This document shows positions 28,710 through 29,098 of a stretch of DNA of 29,098 nt, piece by piece. Source of the DNA: a virus. The notes below the pieces were generated by a model, which saw nothing but the letters and a program-made list of their open reading frames with translations, ran no database searches and was not told the origin of the DNA. Every line of letters starts with the position of its first letter. The first letter of the stretch is position 1. The stretch is from positions 1 to 29,098 of the IMG/VR virus record IMGVR_UViG_3300042691_009086. One strand, given 5' to 3'. A program made the translations under genes and the position numbers.

Positions 28710-28917
28710 GGCATAGTCCTAATAGATATAACATTGGGTAATTGACAGCACTCCCAATAGCGAGGCACAGGCCGCTGACTAATGCTGTGGTATAGGTCAC
28801 GAACATAGTTAGGGGAACTAATATGATCGCAACTGCAAGATATAAAATGTCTTTCACAAGTGTATTTACTAATTTTAATTTTGAGGTGAAAAAAGAATAA
28901 ATAATTATGTAGCACAA
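28675..28917 (-). CDS. Small two-helix membrane protein, possible holin
   Basis: Up to 80 residues (TTG 28917); GTG 28857 would give 60 residues and keep all hydrophobic parts. No start has a good ribosome site. The region DILYLAVAIILVPLTMFVTY and TALVSGLCLAIGSAVNYPML forms two likely transmembrane helices, followed by a short basic tail (CRGSKKIRTKVK). Size, two helices and basic C-terminus fit class II holins, and it is the only clear membrane protein in the window. But no endolysin is found beside it or elsewhere, so the lysis role is only a guess. First gene of a minus-strand pair. Confidence 0.5.
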   Translation of the reverse strand: MCYIIIYSFFTSKLKLVNTLVKDILYLAVAIILVPLTMFVTYTTALVSGLCLAIGSAVNYPMLYLLGLCRGSKKIRTKVK

Positions 28918-29002
28918 AGTTCGCCATACTGAGTGTTACAGATTGGCAGGATTTCCTATTTTCTTGTCATTTCTTATTATTCCCTAAATGAGAGTAGTAA
29001 CC
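28918..29002. other. Intergenic stretch without gene
   Basis: Apart from the weak minus-strand promoter, no ORF, RNA or repeat is visible here. Confidence 0.5.
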
Positions 29003-29004
29003 AA
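28976..29004 (-). promoter_or_regulatory. Weak candidate promoter for minus-strand pair
   Basis: On the minus strand TTGGTT, a 17-nt spacer and AATAAT. The -10 is one base off consensus, while the -35 matches only TTG. It is the only candidate seen upstream of the minus genes. Confidence 0.3.
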
Positions 29005-29036
29005 AAAGCCCCATTTCTCCCAAGTGGGGCTTTTTT
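29003..29036 (+). terminator. Strong bidirectional terminator
   Basis: AAAAAGCCCCA (29003-29013) pairs with TGGGGCTTTTT (29025-29035) around TTTCTCCCAAG. T-runs flank it on both strands. It shields the position-1 operon from read-through and lies next to the promoter at 29039-29067. Confidence 0.92.
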
Positions 29037-29038
29037 CT

Positions 29039-29067
29039 TTGCTAAAAAATATTTGTCGTAGTATAAT
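29039..29067 (+). promoter_or_regulatory. Sigma70-like promoter reading across the genome junction
   Basis: TTGCTA (29039-29044), 17-nt spacer, TATAAT (29062-29067), directly followed by the 28-bp end repeat with CATAAATA. In a circular genome it would transcribe the gene at 34. The -35 is imperfect (4 of 6). Confidence 0.55.
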
Positions 29068-29070
29068 AAA

Positions 29071-29098
29071 GCATAAATATAATTAAACAAAGGGAGTT
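29071..29098. repeat. Right copy of 28-bp terminal direct repeat
   Basis: Exact copy of positions 1-28. Joining the two copies places the terminator at 29003-29036 and the TATAAT at 29062-29067 directly upstream of the gene at 34, giving a sensible promoter-leader-gene order, which supports circular closure. Confidence 0.9.

Noticed and set aside
1-29098. Insertion sequences, integrase or attachment sites
   Set aside because: No transposase, recombinase or inverted-repeat-bounded segment was recognised, so temperate life by integration is not supported.

Overview
The window looks like a complete, circularly closed or terminally redundant genome of a small, AT-rich tailed phage (siphovirus). 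Its first 28 bases recur exactly as its last 28 bases, giving a unit of about 29,070 bp. A full head-tail module is present: small and large terminase, portal, scaffold, HK97-fold capsid, connectors, tube protein, a lambda-type G/GT tail chaperone pair with an intact G GGA AAG slippery site, a 1022-residue tape measure, lambda L/K/J-like tip proteins, a collagen-like fibre and a LamG adhesin. The host cannot be named from sequence alone. Canonical sigma70 promoters (TTGACA-17-TATAAT) and Shine-Dalgarno sites point to a Gram-negative-like bacterium. Gene style resembles uncultured aquatic Caudovirales (recalled, not searched).

Layout. 1-1797: a degenerate HNH-like protein, a glycosyltransferase-like protein and two unknowns. 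1798-2240: about 440 nt without a gene but rich in helices, including a GNRA hairpin and a likely pseudoknot; a candidate structured RNA. 2225-6000: an accessory region of very small genes driven by six near-identical sigma70 promoters, all with a 17-bp spacer and several with a shared leader, including a run of six stop/start-overlapping micro-genes and a GNAT acetyltransferase. 6047-28314: the structural module. 28311-28917: two minus-strand genes, a two-helix membrane protein (possible holin) and a Cys-rich protein. A terminator and a sigma70-like promoter follow and lead across the end of the window back into position 1.

Regulation. The accessory genes carry sigma70 promoters. The structural operons (terminase, portal, scaffold, tail chaperone, fibre) and the position-1 operon are instead preceded by CATAAATA or TATAAATA 20-53 nt before the first start codon, usually just after a terminator or hairpin. 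This is the core of T4-type late promoters (NATAAATA in T4-like cyanophages). No gp55-like sigma, clamp, DNA polymerase, helicase, primase, integrase or endolysin is recognisable. Either the phage relies on the host for all this through unrecognised genes, or it borrows replication and late transcription from a co-infecting T4-like phage, as virophages do with giant-virus promoters. That is inference.

A second oddity is the tail hub. Sequence that is one polypeptide in lambda gpJ is here split into two ORFs (18815-19624 and 22353-24029). Between them sits a 908-residue adhesin-like ORF (19617-22343) with its own arginine-codon preference and a truncated LamG repeat at its downstream edge.
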